Assembly: GCA_002457675.1 (NCBI GenBank)
Contig: NTKK01000005.1
Location: 1-64,000, forward strand
Length of the DNA stretch: 64,000 bases
From: Bacteroidetes bacterium MED-G17
GTDB lineage: Bacteria; Bacteroidota; Bacteroidia; NS11-12g; UBA9320
Reading direction: 5' to 3'
Both the position numbers and the translations under genes were made by a program. Positions 1 through 8,400 of this stretch are shown here, one piece after another (positions within the stretch are counted from its first letter, which is position 1; every line of letters starts with the position of its first letter). The notes below the pieces were generated by a model. The model was not told where the DNA came from. It saw only the letters and a program-made list of their open reading frames with translations, and ran no database searches.

Positions 1-156
1 GTCATCCCTTGGGGGGGTGAGTGATGTTCCCATAAATGTTTCTCTAGAATAGCCCCGAAGTTTTATTGAGTTTGACAGCATGTAAGCATTACCATGGATT
101 TTTTTCGATTTTAATATGGTTTAACCTACTCCTAAAAAGTTTCCTAATACAAAGGA

Positions 157-609
157 CTACTTTAGAATTTGCTTGGTGTGGTCGTCTGTCTTGACCTTTT
201 TAATAATTTCCTCAACGATACCTTCTTCATTGATGATGAAGGTTGTTCTTTTTATGCCCATATAGGTTCTACCATACATGTTTTTTTCAACCCAAACACC
301 ATATGCCTCTGATACAGTATGCTCAGGATCTGCAAGTAAATCAAAAGGTAAGTCGTATTTGCCAATAAATTTTTGATGCTTTGCCTCATTGTCTGGGCTG
401 ACGCCCAAGACTTCGTAACCTTGCTTTTTTAAATCTGTGTAATTGTCTCGTAAATTACAAGCCTCTTTTGTACATCCTGGTGTATCATCTTTGGGATAGA
501 AATACAAAACCAATTTTTTCCCTTTGTATTGGGCCAAATTTACGATTTCACCTTGCTGATTTTTGGCCTCAAAATCTGGTGCTTTTTGATTTAATTCTAC
601 GGTTGCCAT
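157..609 (-). CDS. bcp: Thiol peroxidase of the BCP/PrxQ peroxiredoxin family
   Basis: Reduces hydrogen peroxide and organic hydroperoxides in the cytoplasm using thioredoxin. The 150-residue protein has the family's usual length. The thioredoxin-fold core starts with an APDF motif near residue 11. The motif PGCTKEACNLRD near residues 44-55 carries the peroxidatic cysteine and a second cysteine five residues on, the PrxQ arrangement. The start codon lies inside the end of the upstream M23 gene (13-base overlap), so it is probably the last gene of a FAH hydrolase-M23-bcp operon. No promoter of its own is visible. Confidence 0.95.
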   Translation of the reverse strand: MATVELNQKAPDFEAKNQQGEIVNLAQYKGKKLVLYFYPKDDTPGCTKEACNLRDNYTDLKKQGYEVLGVSPDNEAKHQKFIGKYDLPFDLLADPEHTVSEAYGVWVEKNMYGRTYMGIKRTTFIINEEGIVEEIIKKVKTDDHTKQILK

Positions 610-2312
610 TTTAATTCTTTTTTTATTGAAGTTGTATTGTATTTATAGTCTTTAACAAGTACTTCTATACTTAAGTTCGAACGCAGTTTTAAATCATTCA
701 AATCACCCAAAAGCATATTGTATTTCCTTTCATAGTATACCCTAAACCATTTGTTGTTTATTTTTACCTGGTAGTCCTTTATTCCGCTCAGCTTATCTAG
801 TATACCAATTCTTAATTGACTACCAATAATTTTTACGTACTTAACCTCAGGCGGTATATCATCTTTCAGAATTTTAAATTCTCCTAAAGAGTTAATTTTT
901 GCCTGTACCCATCCATTTTGACAATAACCACCAATGCTTCTAAAAGTATTGCCAATTTTTTGGCCAATCAATAGGTATTTATATTCCTCTTTACCATATT
1001 TTTCTGCGCGCAGTTTTAAAGTTGCCTGACCCTTAAATGGAACATCATTAGGTAGAATTTTTAATATGTCGATAATGCTATCGTATCGAAATCCTATATT
1101 TTTTTGTTCCAATACTTCCGAAGGTGAGCAGTAAAATTGATATTTTTCACTTTTTAATGATTCTTCTTTGCCCAAATAGAATTTTAATCCATGCAGCTTT
1201 CGAGCTTTAAAAATGTTCACCTCAGGTTTGGCTTCTAGATAAAAATCTAAGTGAGTTTTGTTGCCCGCTTCATCTTCTAAAAAAACTTGAACCTTTACTT
1301 TTTGCTTTGCCTGTAAATCAATTTTTCCATCTCCTTTGTAATAGGGTAAAATATTACCTTTTACTTTGTATAGGTTGGTGTAGCTTAAACCATTACGCAT
1401 TTTTAAGCCATAGTTGGTATGTAAATAGATGTATTTTCGATGATTGAATTGAAAGTCTTTTATCTCTGCTTCAAAAGCAATTTTATTATCCACAAATAAT
1501 TTCATTTTATTGACCCCAAGTTTGTTGTTGAAATCTACAAAATAATCACTCCAATAAGCAGCAATTGCATAGTGTCCTGCGGGCAGATAAACTATTTTAT
1601 TTTGTATATTTTGTTTGGAAATCGCCTTTGGGTAATAAGCAAATTGACTGTCAAGCGGAACAATCCCAATGGATTTAATAACCGGAGACAAAGTGTCTCT
1701 GAGCGTAAAATATTTAAGCGGATTGATAACCTTTCCATTTGATTTTCTCACTTCAAAATGAAGATGAGGAGCTGCTGAACCACCAGTATTCCCAGACTTT
1801 CCGATTTCTTCTCCCCTGCCAATCTGAATGGTATTTGGCTTTAGGTATTTGGTGATTTCATTTTTTTTCAAGCGATATTGTTCTGTCATTAAGTACCTTT
1901 CTATTTTATCTGAGAACCTAGAAAGATGCCCATAAACACTGGTGTTCCCATCGGGATGTTGTAGGTAAATTGCTTTCCCATAACCACTGGGCGAAACATT
2001 TATTCTACTAACATAGGCACGATCTGCTGCATAAACCGGCTTGCCCTCAACGCCTTGCGTTCTTAAATCAATGCCTGCATGAAAATGATTTCCTCTAAGC
2101 TCAGCAAAAGTTCCGGAAACACGCAATGGACTATCAAGAGGAAAAGCATAAGCATCTTGCCTTTCAATTTTCTTGTATTTTTTTATGATTTGTTTTGGGG
2201 TATCCACTTTGGCAGGTAAAGTATCTTGCTTTTCATGGATTTTTACGCTCTTTTTAGTGTCTTTTTGACAAGCAAACAACAGGCACAAGATGATGAAATA
2301 ACAATACCTCAT
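597..2312 (-). CDS. M23-family peptidase lipoprotein
   Basis: Probable cell-wall-associated LytM/M23 endopeptidase that cuts peptidoglycan cross-bridges or activates other hydrolases. A short hydrophobic signal ends in LLFACQ near residue 15, a lipoprotein box. The M23 domain spans about residues 55-200. Its zinc-ligand motifs are intact: HFHAGIDL near residue 77, YGHLS near residue 127 and HLHFEVR near residue 183. About 370 further residues look beta-rich, with no domain I can name. It overlaps the upstream FAH gene by 4 bases and the downstream bcp gene by 13. Confidence 0.88.
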   Translation of the reverse strand: MRYCYFIILCLLFACQKDTKKSVKIHEKQDTLPAKVDTPKQIIKKYKKIERQDAYAFPLDSPLRVSGTFAELRGNHFHAGIDLRTQGVEGKPVYAADRAYVSRINVSPSGYGKAIYLQHPDGNTSVYGHLSRFSDKIERYLMTEQYRLKKNEITKYLKPNTIQIGRGEEIGKSGNTGGSAAPHLHFEVRKSNGKVINPLKYFTLRDTLSPVIKSIGIVPLDSQFAYYPKAISKQNIQNKIVYLPAGHYAIAAYWSDYFVDFNNKLGVNKMKLFVDNKIAFEAEIKDFQFNHRKYIYLHTNYGLKMRNGLSYTNLYKVKGNILPYYKGDGKIDLQAKQKVKVQVFLEDEAGNKTHLDFYLEAKPEVNIFKARKLHGLKFYLGKEESLKSEKYQFYCSPSEVLEQKNIGFRYDSIIDILKILPNDVPFKGQATLKLRAEKYGKEEYKYLLIGQKIGNTFRSIGGYCQNGWVQAKINSLGEFKILKDDIPPEVKYVKIIGSQLRIGILDKLSGIKDYQVKINNKWFRVYYERKYNMLLGDLNDLKLRSNLSIEVLVKDYKYNTTSIKKELKWQP

Positions 2313-2917
2313 TTGATCTTAAAATTGAAGTTTTTTTCTCCCTCAATGTAGCCAGTAAGTTGATCACCTATTTCGATGGGGCCAACCCCACTTGGTGTTC
2401 CGGTAAAGAGTACATCACCTATTTTTATCATAAAAAACTGACTTACGAACGCAATCAATTGATCCACGCCAAAAATCATATCCTTGGTATGGCCTCTTTG
2501 TACTTCCTGACCATTTTTCTCTAAAGAGAAATGTAGATCTCGCAAATTGAAGGAAGAAATATCAAGCCATTTTCCAAAAACAGCCGAAGAATCAAAACCT
2601 TTTGCTAGTTCCCAAGGGAGTCCTTTTGATTTCAATTGATTTTGGAGGTCTCTAGCTGTAAAATCAATTCCCAAACCTATTTGGTTATAATATTTATGCG
2701 CAAATTTTGCGTCAATATTTTTGCCCTTTTTGTGAAATTTTATTATCAACTCTACTTCATAATGAATTTCATTGCTAAAATCTGGGTAATAAAAATCTTC
2801 ATTGTTTCGTAAAACAGCATTGTCTGGCTTGATAAAAACAAATGGGTCTTTTGATCTTGCATTATTTAACTCTAAGATATGCTTTGGATAATTTCTACCC
2901 ACACAAATTATTTTCAT
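2309..2917 (-). CDS. Fumarylacetoacetate hydrolase family protein (acylpyruvase-like)
   Basis: Small single-domain member of the FAH superfamily, resembling FAHD1/acylpyruvases, which cleave or decarboxylate beta-keto acids with a divalent metal. It opens with the typical MKIICVGRNYPKH. An HYEVEL motif near residue 50 supplies acidic metal ligands, and the family motif LFTGTPSGVGP lies near residue 170. At 202 residues it is close to the usual length. The substrate cannot be read from sequence. It leads the operon with the M23 lipoprotein (4-base overlap) and is divergent from aat. It is distinct from the full-length fumarylacetoacetase at 12.1-13.3 kb. Confidence 0.85.
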   Translation of the reverse strand: MKIICVGRNYPKHILELNNARSKDPFVFIKPDNAVLRNNEDFYYPDFSNEIHYEVELIIKFHKKGKNIDAKFAHKYYNQIGLGIDFTARDLQNQLKSKGLPWELAKGFDSSAVFGKWLDISSFNLRDLHFSLEKNGQEVQRGHTKDMIFGVDQLIAFVSQFFMIKIGDVLFTGTPSGVGPIEIGDQLTGYIEGEKNFNFKIK

Positions 2918-2921
2918 ATTT

Positions 2922-2953
2922 TTTGTTGAACAAAGATGACTTTGTTAAACAAA
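2922..2953. promoter_or_regulatory. Tandem TTTGTTnAACAAA palindromes between divergent genes
   Basis: The 61-base gap between the FAH-family gene and aat holds two near-identical 13-base palindromes, at 2922-2934 and 2941-2953, centred 19 bases apart. On the minus strand CATCTTTG, one mismatch from TAnnTTTG, lies 13 bases before the FAH start. On the plus strand TGACTTTG overlaps the second palindrome. They may be back-to-back promoters or an operator; the sequence does not decide. Confidence 0.45.
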
Positions 2954-2978
2954 TCTTCTTTATTATATTCCAACACCA

Positions 2979-3554
2979 TTGTCCAATTTAAAGAAAATAA
3001 CTTTAGATCAATTACTAACTGGATATGCTCAAGGGTTTTTCCCTATGGCCCATCAAGAATTGAATAATGACATTTTTTGGCATCTACCTGAAAAAAGAGG
3101 AATTATACCCTTAGATGAATTTGTCATCCCAAAAAATTTGAGACGACTTTATGAGAAACGAAGTTTTCAATTAGAAATCAACAAAAATTTTAAATCGGTT
3201 ATTCAAAATTGTGCAGATCGCAAAGAAACCTGGATTTCGCCCGAAATCATGGATGCCTTCCTCGACTTGCATAAAAAAGGCTTCGCTTATAGTTTTGAAG
3301 CATATCAAGAAAATAAATTGGTAGGTGGTTTGTATGGCGTAGCATTGAGAAGAGTATTTTTTGGAGAATCAATGTTCTTTAAAGTAAGTAATGCAAGTAA
3401 GGTAACCCTAATTTTTTTGGTAGAATTTTTGATTAAAAATGGATACAAACTTTTGGATACACAATATTTAAATCCACACTTAAAACAATTTGGTGCGATA
3501 GAAATAGAAAATGATGCATTCCAAAAACTTTTATTTGATGCCCTAGCTGACTAA
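2979..3554 (+). CDS. aat: Leucyl/phenylalanyl-tRNA--protein transferase
   Basis: Transfers Leu or Phe from aminoacyl-tRNA to N-terminal Arg or Lys of proteins, marking them for ClpS/ClpAP (N-degron pathway). The family signatures are present: GYAQGFFPMA near residue 15, a tryptophan-containing WHLPEKRGIIPL stretch and GGLYGVALRRVFFGESMF near residue 115, followed by NASK. At 191 residues it lacks the longer N-terminus of the E. coli enzyme, as is usual for short forms. The start is TTG; no in-frame ATG precedes the conserved region. It is 2 bases from the next gene and probably cotranscribed. Confidence 0.93.
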   Translation: MSNLKKITLDQLLTGYAQGFFPMAHQELNNDIFWHLPEKRGIIPLDEFVIPKNLRRLYEKRSFQLEINKNFKSVIQNCADRKETWISPEIMDAFLDLHKKGFAYSFEAYQENKLVGGLYGVALRRVFFGESMFFKVSNASKVTLIFLVEFLIKNGYKLLDTQYLNPHLKQFGAIEIENDAFQKLLFDALAD

Positions 3555-3556
3555 AT

Positions 3557-4174
3557 TTGATTTCTGTGGAAATTTATTTGATTCGACACGGTCAAACAGA
3601 CTTCAATAAGGTTGGAATTGTGCAGGGCCAAGGGGTCAACTCAAAACTAAATGCGCTAGGAAGAAGGCAAGCCAATCAGTTTTTTCAAGCTTATCAACAC
3701 ATCCCTTTCAATTTAATTTTTACTTCTGAACTGCAAAGAACCTTACAGAGTGTTGAACCATTCTTGAAGACTGGCTTACCTCACAAAATACATGCTGGTC
3801 TAAACGAAATTAATTGGGGAAAATTTGAAGGAAAGAAACCAAGTGAAAGCCAAAGAAATGCATTTAAAGCATTGGTGGCAAATTGGAAAAATGGACAATA
3901 TTCAGCAAAAATTGCAGATGGTGAATCAGCTATTGAGATGTGGAACAGACAAAAAAAGTTTATTGCCGATTTGATTAAAGAAGAGAAACAAAAAATTTTG
4001 ATTTGCTCTCATGGTAGAGCGATTCGAGCGCTACTTTGCCAAATGCTGGGCCTGCCTTTGTCAAAAATGGACACTTTTAACCACAGCAATCTTTGCTTAT
4101 ATAGATTGGGGTACAATTCAGGCAAGTTTTCTTTATTGCATGCCAATCTCACCGATCATCTCCGGATGGATTAA
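3557..4174 (+). CDS. Histidine phosphatase family protein (phosphoglycerate mutase-like)
   Basis: Member of the branch-1 histidine phosphatase superfamily. LIRHGQTDFN near residue 7 holds the phospho-accepting histidine, SELQRTLQS near residue 59 a second active-site arginine, and SHGRAIRALL near residue 151 the second catalytic histidine. At 205 residues it matches the small phosphatase/GpmB-CobC group; the physiological substrate cannot be inferred. It uses a TTG start 2 bases after aat. Its last 4 bases overlap the end of the convergent frr gene. Confidence 0.85.
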   Translation: MISVEIYLIRHGQTDFNKVGIVQGQGVNSKLNALGRRQANQFFQAYQHIPFNLIFTSELQRTLQSVEPFLKTGLPHKIHAGLNEINWGKFEGKKPSESQRNAFKALVANWKNGQYSAKIADGESAIEMWNRQKKFIADLIKEEKQKILICSHGRAIRALLCQMLGLPLSKMDTFNHSNLCLYRLGYNSGKFSLLHANLTDHLRMD

Positions 4175-4731
4175 ATTGTCATGATTTCTGTTTCCTTCAC
4201 TTTTAACAATGCTTCTGCCTTGTTTATGTATTGATTTGTCAATTCTTGAATTTCCAATTCTGCCTCTTTAAGTTCATCCTCCGATATTTCATCTTTAAGA
4301 GATCTAACCAATTCGTTCCCGTCTTTTCTTGCACTTCGAACACCAATTTTTCCGTTTTCTACAATTCCCTTGGCTTGTTTCACCAAGTCTATACGCCGCT
4401 CCTCGGTGAGCGGTGGTAAACTAATTATAATTCTTTCTCCATCGTTTTGGGGGGCAAAACCAAGATTAGAATTAATAATTGCCCTTTCAATATCCTGAAC
4501 CAAACTTTTTTCCCAAGGCTGCACAGTTATTGTTTTCGCATCTGGTGTATTTACATTGGCCACCTGCTGTAAAGGTGTTGGACTGCCATAATAAGCTACT
4601 TGCACAGGATCCAACATACTTGCACTTGCCTTGCCTGCTCTTATTTTTTTTAGCTCATTTTTTGTGTGCTCTAGTGCTTTGTCCATGCTTTCCTTCACAT
4701 CGCTAAGCACTTCTTTCAAATCATCTGTCAT
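4171..4731 (-). CDS. frr: Ribosome recycling factor
   Basis: Splits the post-termination ribosome together with EF-G. The 186-residue length and sequence fit the family throughout: a central PDAKTITVQPWEK segment near residue 66, NDGERIIISLPPLTEERR near residue 96, and the long C-terminal helix. A TTAATTTG element, one mismatch from TAnnTTTG, lies 8 bases before the ATG. It follows DUF6427 by 20 bases and may also be read from that operon. The 3' end overlaps the convergent phosphatase gene by 4 bases. Confidence 0.97.
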   Translation of the reverse strand: MTDDLKEVLSDVKESMDKALEHTKNELKKIRAGKASASMLDPVQVAYYGSPTPLQQVANVNTPDAKTITVQPWEKSLVQDIERAIINSNLGFAPQNDGERIIISLPPLTEERRIDLVKQAKGIVENGKIGVRSARKDGNELVRSLKDEISEDELKEAELEIQELTNQYINKAEALLKVKETEIMTI

Positions 4732-4751
4732 TGGTATTGCAAATTAAGTAT

Positions 4752-5735
4752 TTAGAAGAAATATTGTTTCGCTAACGGATAAAGGAAGCCAATTATACAG
4801 GTCAAAAAGCCCAAAAAAAACAATATTTTACTTTGAGTAATTAGGAGAATTCTGCTTAGCAAAATTGATAACGGTATGGAAAGTAAGACAAAATTATTTG
4901 TGAAAGTTGGTATAAATAGCAATATAATAAGGACAACTAGGATCAGACTTATCTTTAAAAAAGACTGAAAATAAGACAGGACTTTATACAGGTAAACTTC
5001 TTTAGGGAAAGGAAAAAAAATACCCAGAAATAAAAGTAAGTAGGCTAGATAAACCAAAATAAAACTCGGTGCGCTTGGTAAGAGTAAAACAGTAGACAGT
5101 TGTATATCTGATAATTGAGGCAATAACGAGCGATCCATATTAAGCCATTTGGTCAAAAAAGCCATAGGCAGTGCATAACAAGACAGGGTGATAAGAACTT
5201 GTAGGATGTCTTTCCGACCAAATCTTCCTAAGGAAAAAAATGAAAAAAGAATAAATACGAATAAAATCCAAGCCTTGTTACTGAATATAAATGCAATCGC
5301 CAAAAAAGCACCAAGATTTAATGGTACGTATCTGCTTATTTTATCTTGATTTGGGTACCTTAAAACTTGCCTTAATGTTAAAATCATAAATCCATTCATC
5401 ACTTGATTTTCACCTAAGAAATGGCCAGCATAGAAAAAGGCATTAAAAAAAATAAAGAGCCAAAAAGGGAGATAGGTGATTTCTCCAAAAAATCTCAAGC
5501 TATTTACTATTCTATTTAACCAATAGGCTTCAAAGACAATTACGATTTGAGCAAGCCCTAGACTTAGTAATGGATACTTAACATAAAGATTTGTGAAAAA
5601 TCCGTGACAAATACTATCGTCAAAAGCTAAAGACACGGAGCCAGGCGCAGAGTAAAGTAAAAATATGTTGCTAATCAATAAGAAGAATAACCCAAGTAGC
5701 ACACCTCCAAAGCTTAAATTGTTAAACTTATTCAT
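4752..5735 (-). CDS. DUF6427 family integral membrane protein
   Basis: A 327-residue inner-membrane protein with roughly eight to ten strongly hydrophobic segments along its whole length and no soluble domain. The N-terminal FGGVLLGLFFLL helix and an FYAGHF element near residue 100 resemble DUF6427 proteins of Bacteroidota. The function is unknown and no catalytic residues stand out. It overlaps the upstream secreted-protein gene by 8 bases and precedes frr by 20 bases. Confidence 0.7.
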   Translation of the reverse strand: MNKFNNLSFGGVLLGLFFLLISNIFLLYSAPGSVSLAFDDSICHGFFTNLYVKYPLLSLGLAQIVIVFEAYWLNRIVNSLRFFGEITYLPFWLFIFFNAFFYAGHFLGENQVMNGFMILTLRQVLRYPNQDKISRYVPLNLGAFLAIAFIFSNKAWILFVFILFSFFSLGRFGRKDILQVLITLSCYALPMAFLTKWLNMDRSLLPQLSDIQLSTVLLLPSAPSFILVYLAYLLLFLGIFFPFPKEVYLYKVLSYFQSFLKISLILVVLIILLFIPTFTNNFVLLSIPLSILLSRILLITQSKILFFLGFLTCIIGFLYPLAKQYFF

Positions 5736-7203
5736 TTAGCAAGTAATCTACTTTTACCAATGCCATTTTCCCTCGCACAAATAATTGTAAATAAAAACTA
5801 CCATCGGGCAGTTGCTTTACTTGTTTTGGGAAAAAACTTCCTACAGAAAATTCTTCGCGGTTTATTGAGTGAATCGATTGAAAGCCTTCTTGATTGAAAG
5901 AAATTTTTGAGATACCAAAATCTTTTGTCGCACTATTGAAAAGTAAATAAGGCTTAGAAAGCGAATGAATCAGCGCAAACGATGAAAACATTCCCTGGTC
6001 GTTGGAGCTTGTTTGTTCTTTAAAAAAAGTATCTCTATGTGAAATGATCAATTCATTATCAAAGTGTTCAAAGATTACATTGCCATAGAAATAAACCATC
6101 TGATTTCTCGTCACAGGAACATTGTTTACATAATCTATATAAGTATAACTACTTTCTTTAATCTCCTCTGAAAGCAACACAATACTTGAGTCGGAGAAAA
6201 ACATAAAATTCTTAGGTACCAATTCATTATATCTTTTTTTTGCTCTCCGCCATTCAGCATTTTTATCAGAGGTTATGTAATTTCTTGATAAAATTTTTTC
6301 AACTGGATTTGCTTTAACTGAATCCAACATCCTAAGAAGCATCAAGTTACCTAAATCGTATCCATCATTTTTTATAAAAGAAGTAGCCAAATAAATATGA
6401 CTACTAAAAGGACTTTCCTGCATAATTGGTGCAAAGTTTCCCTCGATTTTCTTATCGAATAAATCAATTTTTTGATATGCTGTAGAACGCAAATTGACGA
6501 CAAGCACAAAATTCGACTGATATTTTTTTCCCGCCTTACTACATGCCAAAAATAGATTTCCATTTTTGCTTTCAAGGATATTTTGGACGGATAAAAAGGC
6601 TTTACTGTATGCAATGGGAATCAGAATTTCTTGCACTTTTTCTAATGCCAAATTAAACTCTTTGATGCGTAAGATACACGTTTCTTTTTCTTGTCCATTT
6701 GTAATGGAAATGGAATAAATTTTTTCGTTTTTACCATAGATAGTATGCAATTGACGATAAAATTGTGTGGTTTGAAAAACTGTATCTAGTAAAGTTTTCT
6801 TCTGCAGTTTCAAACTTTCATTTAAGATTCGCACCCTTGTTGCAGCCCTTCGAGTGAGTCTGTCAAAAACATTTGATAGTACATAAATTTTTTCTCCATG
6901 AGAAAAACAGCTTCCCAAAATTTCTGATTCAAAAGGTATTTGTACCTTATCCAGGAATTGAAGTTTGCTATTGTATCGTTCCAATTCTAAAAATCTTCGT
7001 AAAAATTTCTCTCTTTTTCGCAGAACCAAAATGCCACTTGAATCTGCTTGCTCAATTTCCATTTGAAAGTTTCTACCCTTACTTTTTTGGAAATCTGAGA
7101 ACACCAGCTGCTGTGCAGTTAATTTTTGAAATACACATAGTAGTATAGCTAGCAATCCGAAGCTTATTTGTACTTTCGATGTTCTAACGAAGGAAATATT
7201 CAT
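5728..7203 (-). CDS. Secreted protein of unknown function
   Basis: I do not recognise this 491-residue protein. It starts with a signal peptide (basic residues, then ISFGLLAILLCVFQKLTAQ) and continues as an exported, beta-rich protein with repeated short aromatic strands, which could form a propeller-like fold; that is inference. No sorting domain is visible at the C-terminus. I chose the ATG at 7203 rather than the upstream extension to 7446, because the extension lies inside hflX and has no signal peptide. It precedes DUF6427 with an 8-base overlap, so the pair is probably coexpressed at the envelope. Confidence 0.7.
   Translation of the reverse strand: MNISFVRTSKVQISFGLLAILLCVFQKLTAQQLVFSDFQKSKGRNFQMEIEQADSSGILVLRKREKFLRRFLELERYNSKLQFLDKVQIPFESEILGSCFSHGEKIYVLSNVFDRLTRRAATRVRILNESLKLQKKTLLDTVFQTTQFYRQLHTIYGKNEKIYSISITNGQEKETCILRIKEFNLALEKVQEILIPIAYSKAFLSVQNILESKNGNLFLACSKAGKKYQSNFVLVVNLRSTAYQKIDLFDKKIEGNFAPIMQESPFSSHIYLATSFIKNDGYDLGNLMLLRMLDSVKANPVEKILSRNYITSDKNAEWRRAKKRYNELVPKNFMFFSDSSIVLLSEEIKESSYTYIDYVNNVPVTRNQMVYFYGNVIFEHFDNELIISHRDTFFKEQTSSNDQGMFSSFALIHSLSKPYLLFNSATKDFGISKISFNQEGFQSIHSINREEFSVGSFFPKQVKQLPDGSFYLQLFVRGKMALVKVDYLLNE
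7171..7178 (+). promoter_or_regulatory. Promoter -7 box (TACTTTCG) for hflX
   Basis: TACTTTCG fits the TAnnTTYG pattern seen before many genes here. It sits 28 bases upstream of the TTG at 7207 and inside the divergent gene's signal-peptide region. It excludes the upstream TTG at 7168 as a start, because that codon would lie before the box. Confidence 0.5.
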
Positions 7204-7206
7204 TTT

Positions 7207-8400
7207 TTGTCCAAACAACAAGGATATACAAATTATAACATACCAAAAGAAAAAGCCATCATTTTGGCAGTATTTCTTGGAAAATTGAAAGTAACTGCTT
7301 TTGAAGAGCAACTCCGAGAACTCAATTTTTTGATACAAACCGGTGGAGGAGATACCATCAAAACCTTTACACAATCTAGAGCTAACATCCATCCAAAATG
7401 GTATTTGGGTCAAGGAAAAGTAGAAGAAATTGCACATTATATTCAAGAAAAAAAAATAGATTTGGTCGTCAGCAACGATGATTTAAGCCCCGCTCAAATT
7501 AGAAATTTGGAAAGCCTTTTTAAAATAAAAATCATTGATAGAAGTGGCATCATATTGCACATTTTTGCAAATAATGCACGAACCAATCGTGCAAAAATTC
7601 AAGTAGAATTGGCTCAAAACCAATACCTTCTTCCAAGACTTACAAGGCTTTGGACACACTTATCAAAACAGAAAGGTGGAATTGGTATGAAAGGACCAGG
7701 TGAAACCGAAATAGAAACAGATAGGCGTGTAATTCGTGACAAAATAGCTAGACTAAAAAAGAAGTTACAAACGGTTGATAAGCAAGCAAATACCCAAAGA
7801 AAATGGCGTCAAAAACAAACAAGAATTTCTTTGGTGGGCTATACCAATGTTGGGAAATCTAGTTTGATGAACCTTTTAACAAAATCAGATGTATTCGCGC
7901 AAAACAAATTGTTTGCAACTTTGGATTCTACAACAAGGAAAATATTTTGGGAAAATGAAAACCCCATTAAAGCACCTTATCAACTTTTAATGAGCGACAC
8001 AGTGGGTTTTATTCGAAAATTACCACATGGGTTAATTGAAAGTTTTAAGAGCACTCTTGATGAAGTTTTGGAGTCTGATTTGCTTCTTCATATGGTGGAC
8101 ATTTCCAATGATTTTTTTGAGGATCAAATGAAAGTTGTTCTTAACACGTTGCACGAAATCGGCATGGGCGAAAAACCCATCATTACCGTTTTCAACAAAA
8201 TTGATAATTTTAAACCAAGTGCTACATCAGAAGATATTTTTGAAGATACTTCGATCAAAAGCATTGAACAGTTTAAAGACCTATGGATATCAAAGGAAAT
8301 AAGTCCTAGTGTATTTATTTCTGTGAAAACTAAAGAAGGCCTAGATGATTTAATTACAACTATTAAACATCAACTAGATCAGCTAACAAAAGCTCAATAA
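7207..8400 (+). CDS. hflX: GTPase HflX
   Basis: Ribosome-binding GTPase that rescues stalled or heat-damaged 50S subunits. The N-terminal HflX domain contains the QTGGGD stretch. A glycine-rich linker, GGIGMKGPGETEIE, is characteristic of the family and lies near residue 157. The G domain follows: VGYTNVGKSSL (G1), DTVGFIRKLPHGLIESF (G3) and NKID (G4). The start is TTG at 7207, giving 397 residues. The divergent gene starts only 3 bases away, so the two promoters must lie within each other's coding sequence. The 3' end overlaps mdh by 7 bases. Confidence 0.94.
   Translation: MSKQQGYTNYNIPKEKAIILAVFLGKLKVTAFEEQLRELNFLIQTGGGDTIKTFTQSRANIHPKWYLGQGKVEEIAHYIQEKKIDLVVSNDDLSPAQIRNLESLFKIKIIDRSGIILHIFANNARTNRAKIQVELAQNQYLLPRLTRLWTHLSKQKGGIGMKGPGETEIETDRRVIRDKIARLKKKLQTVDKQANTQRKWRQKQTRISLVGYTNVGKSSLMNLLTKSDVFAQNKLFATLDSTTRKIFWENENPIKAPYQLLMSDTVGFIRKLPHGLIESFKSTLDEVLESDLLLHMVDISNDFFEDQMKVVLNTLHEIGMGEKPIITVFNKIDNFKPSATSEDIFEDTSIKSIEQFKDLWISKEISPSVFISVKTKEGLDDLITTIKHQLDQLTKAQ

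Noticed and set aside
1-33. Possible start of a minus-strand gene running off the left end (MGTSLTPPRDD)
   Set aside because: Only 11 codons are visible, with no promoter-like box or family match; bases 1-156 otherwise show nothing I can support.
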